Shown here one piece after another: positions 19,766 through 23,096 of a stretch of DNA of 23,096 nt (position 1 is its first letter; the number at the start of each line of letters is the position of its first letter). The stretch covers positions 75,502 to 98,597 of the forward strand of contig KN883372.1 in NCBI GenBank assembly GCA_000934455.1, read 5' to 3'. This DNA is from Apostichopus parvimensis (taxonomy: Eukaryota > Echinodermata > Holothuroidea > Aspidochirotida > Stichopodidae). The position numbers and the translations under genes are program-made. The notes under the pieces are model-generated. The model was given only the letters and a program-made list of their open reading frames with translations. It was not told the origin of the DNA and did no database searches.

Positions 19766-20290
19766 GTAAACAGGTGAAGTCACATATCTATCAAGATAGC
19801 ATTTTTGTTTGCTATCAAATGTAACATGGCATTGAATGCTATGTACTTCTCAAAAACAGTAATGACAAAATAGCAGCAGTCCAATCATCTTATGATAAAA
19901 TTATATTACAGCCTAGTAAACATTGCAAATATTGTGCATGATCCATAGCTGCAGTAGGACAGTGTGCAGTTTCAATACTGCTTTTCAAGTAGAAATGATC
20001 ATAAACATTGCTTCAGCAAATGTCTGCAGAGACATTGATTTAAACTTTTTTTAACAAAAAACAATGGAAAATATAATAGAGCCGATTGTGAAAATGACTT
20101 GAAGTTCAATGATAAGGCTATGATGCAATCTCAGTGGGAGGTAACTGTTTGAAATGGTTGGCTTCTTGCAAATGCTACTTATAAAGCAGAAATTGGTGGT
20201 TGTTCTAAACTATAATAAGCAGTAGTACTCAATTTGAATTGTTCTTTAAACAAGTATTGCGCTTAAGATAATGTCATAAATACCAGCAAA
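19766..20290. other. WWC intron
   Basis: AT-rich, nothing recognised. Confidence 0.5.
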
Positions 20291-20294
20291 TAGT

Positions 20295-20840
20295 GTAAGC
20301 TGAAGGTCAGTGCAGGTCAAAGTCTGAAAGCAAGCAGAATAACTGAAAAACAAAGTTTACATGACTTTCTTCCTTTGTGTAATTGTTGATCCCAGTTAGC
20401 AAGTACAAGAACCTTATTGAGTTCTGTGCAAGTCAAAGTTCCAGGTCAACAGTAGGGATGAAAATCTTGTATAAAATGTAATAACTTACAAATAAAGCTT
20501 GAATTAACTTGATGCTTGACAGTTTGATCGACCTTCATGAGCACAAGAATCCAGTTGCTTCTGTGGAGGTCAAATGTCATTTGTGCAGCCAAAATGTCAT
20601 GAAATGATGGTAATTCCAAAGGTAAAGCTTAGTTAAACATCCTACTTATTGTGTAAAGCTACTAATAATGAGTGCAGTAATCCTTTCCCGTGAAAATGTA
20701 GGTACATACAACAACATCTTAAAGTGAACTTGATGGATAGATATGTTAGTTTGCATAATGAAAGAACCTTACTGACCACTGGAAGTCAGTAATGGGTAGC
20801 ACTTAAAAATGTTGTGTGCAGTGTTACTGTTATATGTTCA
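20295..20840 (+). repeat. Old, strongly diverged AGGTCA-family repeats
   Basis: Decayed monomers with GCAGGTCAAAGTCTGAAA (20312), GTGCAAGTCAAAGTTCCAGGTCA (20426), and AGGTCAAATGTCATTTG at 20567. 'AAGAACCTTA(T/C)TGA' occurs at 20407 and again near 20764. The last part (20761-20850) resembles 9530-9625, including a shared GCAGTGTTAC and ATATATATGTT. Confidence 0.55.
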
Positions 20841-20886
20841 CATATATATGTTGCTGGTAATTACTTTCTATTTTTTCTGTTTGCAG

Positions 20887-21068
20887 CCATTAGCAGATAA
20901 AACTGGTCGATACTACTCTTCATGCCAAGATGTGTCTACCTCTCTCCCATATCAGCAGAGACTAAGCTCCAGTCAGCTGGAGCTGCCAGGATCCAGCCTT
21001 TCTATTCATAATACACAGCTCCCAGAGAGAACCAAGCTCAATCTTCGGTATGAGGAGTCAAAGAGAAG
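20887..21068 (+). CDS. WWC1: WWC/KIBRA exon: Q(D)VS linker and LRYEE(S)KRR helix
   Basis: A 182-nt exon with acceptor TTTCTGTTTGCAG and donor GTACAA. It encodes PLADKTGRYYSSCQDVSTSL, a Ser/Gln/Leu-rich linker, and TKLNLRYEESKRR (last Arg split). Human KIBRA has LDVSSQTDISG... followed by LAEKVRLRLRYEEAKRRIANLK, so the (D)VS motif and the LRYEExKRR signature are both in place. The latter starts the second coiled coil. It enters in phase 0 and leaves in phase 2. Together with 17096-17225 this makes the family assignment firm. Confidence 0.95.
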
Positions 21069-21748
21069 GTACAAACTGCATGTTATTAAATATTCTTATT
21101 GTTACTGGCAACCGCCATCATGTCACTCTAAAATATAAAATGGGGAAAAGTGTGAAATCACAATTCACTTTAAAGCTAATCTTCTTTCTCCAAAGCAATG
21201 TCTTCACATCTTATCATCAGCGTGCACAATTTAGCAGTGTTTGTGGTGTTGCACCTTGGGCACCATTTCACAATTTGTTTGTAGTCTATTATTCAGGGAC
21301 TAATTGCATAACTTAGCTAAAGATCAGAGAAAGTTAATGCCTCTATAGCTATGGGAATGATACATATTTATTGGATGTGCTGCAAGAGTTTTTCAGTAGT
21401 TATTGAGATGTATTAAAAGCATCAAGACTTCCAGCTGTACATTGACAGTATAAGTAGCATTACTTCAATTCTTGAGTTGCTTGATTTTATTTGATTTTAT
21501 CTGCATGCTAAATGTGCATCTGCAGCATCATCTGATCAATATTCTGATTTCTTTGTGTACTGCCATAAGTTTTTTTTTTATGTTAATCATTTTGACATTT
21601 AAAAGCTCTTGCTTTTTCTTAAAATGCATAAGAGAGGTAGATTATTGCGAGCTTTTTGATTTACATTCTTGTTTGTAGTTATAAATGTTCTTAAGGTTTT
21701 GCTGCTGTCATCTGATGTGAAATTTGCAATCTTGCTTTCCTACTGTAG
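21069..21748. other. WWC intron
   Basis: AT-rich intron with no recognised repeat. It ends in the acceptor CTTTCCTACTGTAG. Confidence 0.55.
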
Positions 21749-21994
21749 AGAATGTTTGTTACAAATTAAGATGGCAGAGTTAGAGTCACAGCAAGCAAAT
21801 CCCTTGTCCTCTGAGCTGGCGATGAAACAGGTTACTCTGATCCAAGAAAAAGAAGAACTCCTAAAGGAATTGAAAAATGCTCAAAGACACATTCGAAGGA
21901 AAGACGAAATCCAGAGGTTACAGGAGAACATTGACCAAGTTGAAAAAGAAATTGTTCTTGCCACAGATGAATTACTTAAATTAAACATGCAAAG
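21749..21994 (+). CDS. WWC1: WWC/KIBRA exon: second coiled coil
   Basis: A 246-nt exon. It encodes (R)ECLLQIKMAELESQQ, then LIQEKEELLKELKNAQRHIR, then QRLQENIDQVEKEIVLATDE and LLKLNMQR (last Arg split). Human KIBRA has IANLKIQLAKLDSE...ILINEKEELLKEMRFISPRK...VEQLEMARKRLEKDLQAARD...LTERLKLNSKR. The I(Q/N)EKEELLKE(L/M) core and the L(K)LNxxR end match well. The segment is a long charged coiled coil. The donor GTGGAG is only moderate but phase 2 fits a continuing gene. The remaining exons, including the C2 domain and aPKC-binding region, lie to the right of the window. Confidence 0.93.
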
Positions 21995-22665
21995 GTGGAG
22001 TACCATTCATTCATGTAAATACTAGCAGACTGTACAAATATGCTTATGAAAAACCCTGGTAATATCTTGGAATATTCAAATCTAGTAAAATACTGTAAGT
22101 ATACAGTAGTAGAGATACTTCCTTCTGTAAAAAAATGTTGAATACATCAGAGATGTCCAAGCTATGCTTTGTGCTATACAGGGTAGTATACAGTTCTTGG
22201 TAGAAAACAAATCATTCACAGTGATTAGTAAGGAGCTCTACACAGTTCATAAGCATAATTCACTGTTGTGGCCAAACTGTAGCATTTACCATTGTGTTTT
22301 CTGTAAGGATATGTAGTTATCTGTTGAGGTTGGCTAATCCTGTTATGCTGTCTGTCTGATTGTTTATTGCTGTATAAAGACTTTTGCATTTGTTTTCTAT
22401 TTTCACCAATTAACACTTTCTTTTTGCACCAGTTTGCACTCTATGCCTGTGAGCAATAATCTTGCAAAAAAGCTAGAATTGCAAGGTTGAAGCATTGTTT
22501 GTAATAGATGATGAGAAACGTACAGGATAGGTGTGGTAAGATCACTTTAAAAATAATGGCCTGCTGCATTTACTTTGTGGCATTTCATTGCTTGCGCTCT
22601 TCCTCAATCAAAATTCAATAATAAATACAGATCGTACAAACTGAACCAAAGAAGCTGCTGTAAAA
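21995..22665. other. WWC intron before the minisatellite
   Basis: AT-rich. One splice-like open segment at 22433-22485 was considered and not accepted. Confidence 0.5.
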
Positions 22666-23096
22666 GCTGATAGCTAATATGTGATGTAGAGACTGATTAT
22701 AAACGCTGATAGCTAATGTGTGATGTAGATTAATTATAAAGGCTGACAGCTAATGTGTGATGTAAAGACTGATTGTAAAGGCTGACAGCTAAAAGACTGA
22801 TTGTAAAGGCTGATAGCTAATGTGTGATGTAGAGACTGATTGTAAAGGCTGATAGCTAATATGTTACATAGAGACTGATTGTATAGGCTGATAGCTAAAA
22901 TGTGACGTAGAGACTGATTGTATAGGCTGATAGCTAATATGTGACGTAGAGACTGATTGTATAGGCTGACAGCTAATGTGTGATGTAGAGACTGATTGTA
23001 TAGGCTGACAGCTAACGTGTGATGTAGAGACTGATTGTATAGGCTGACAGCTATGTGTGATGTAGAGACTGATTGTATAGGCTGATAGCTAATGTG
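22666..23096 (+). repeat. 39-bp minisatellite, about 11.4 units, cut by window end
   Basis: Units begin with GCTGA(T/C)AGCTAA and continue TGTGTGATGTAGAGACTGATTG. Unit starts: 22666, 22705, 22742, 22781, 22809, 22848, 22887, 22926, 22965, 23004, 23043 and 23081. Most are 39 bp. Exceptions are 37 bp (second), 28 bp (fourth, missing an internal block) and 38 bp (eleventh). The left units are the more diverged (GTAAAG), and the right ones share GTATAG. The array continues beyond the window. Confidence 0.95.

Noticed and set aside
22433-22485. Splice-like segment after a strong pyrimidine tract, reading SLHSMPVSNNLAKK... in frame with the last WWC exon
   Set aside because: Human KIBRA continues with NQLVRELEEATRQ at this point and the peptide does not resemble it; the donor (GTTGAA) is weak.
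22666-23096. CRISPR-like regular repeat array
   Set aside because: Units are contiguous with no unique spacers and lie in an animal intron; this is a minisatellite.

Overview
The window reads as an intron-rich animal locus, most likely from an invertebrate deuterostome such as an echinoderm. Short phase-consistent exons sit in long AT-rich introns full of degenerate repeats. The organism call is an inference from gene structure and repeat style.

The main gene runs on the + strand and is a WWC/KIBRA family Hippo-pathway scaffold (human WWC1 relative). Seven coding segments, one of them present twice, can be recognised: 8103-8143, 10781-10849 (repeated at 13600-13668), 15476-15606, 16523-16571, 17096-17225, 18607-18736, 20887-21068 and 21749-21994. 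They encode the WW1-WW2 linker, an atypical second WW domain and the first coiled-coil regions. A further possible exon lies at 19694-19765. The first WW domain was not found and probably lies left of the window. The C2 domain and the rest lie to the right.

A 2.8 kb segment (8192-10979) is repeated almost exactly at 11030-13798, with exactly 50 N between the copies. This looks like two overlapping contig ends that were not merged, so the second WW2 exon is probably an assembly duplicate. The exon is symmetric in phase, so its duplication would not break the reading frame.

Left part (1-8100): a ~170 bp foldback element carrying CRE-type palindromes; a possible minus-strand first exon with a YY1-like ATG at 973-1007 and a phase-matching second exon at 702-830; a G-rich tract; a tRNA-derived SINE relic; and weak minus-strand exon candidates at 4016-5138 of unknown identity.

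Right part: introns hold many copies, dispersed and head-to-tail, of a ~125-145 bp repeat built from AGGTCA half-sites. It includes perfect DR1 and DR4 nuclear-receptor motifs. The window ends inside a 39-bp minisatellite (22666-23096).
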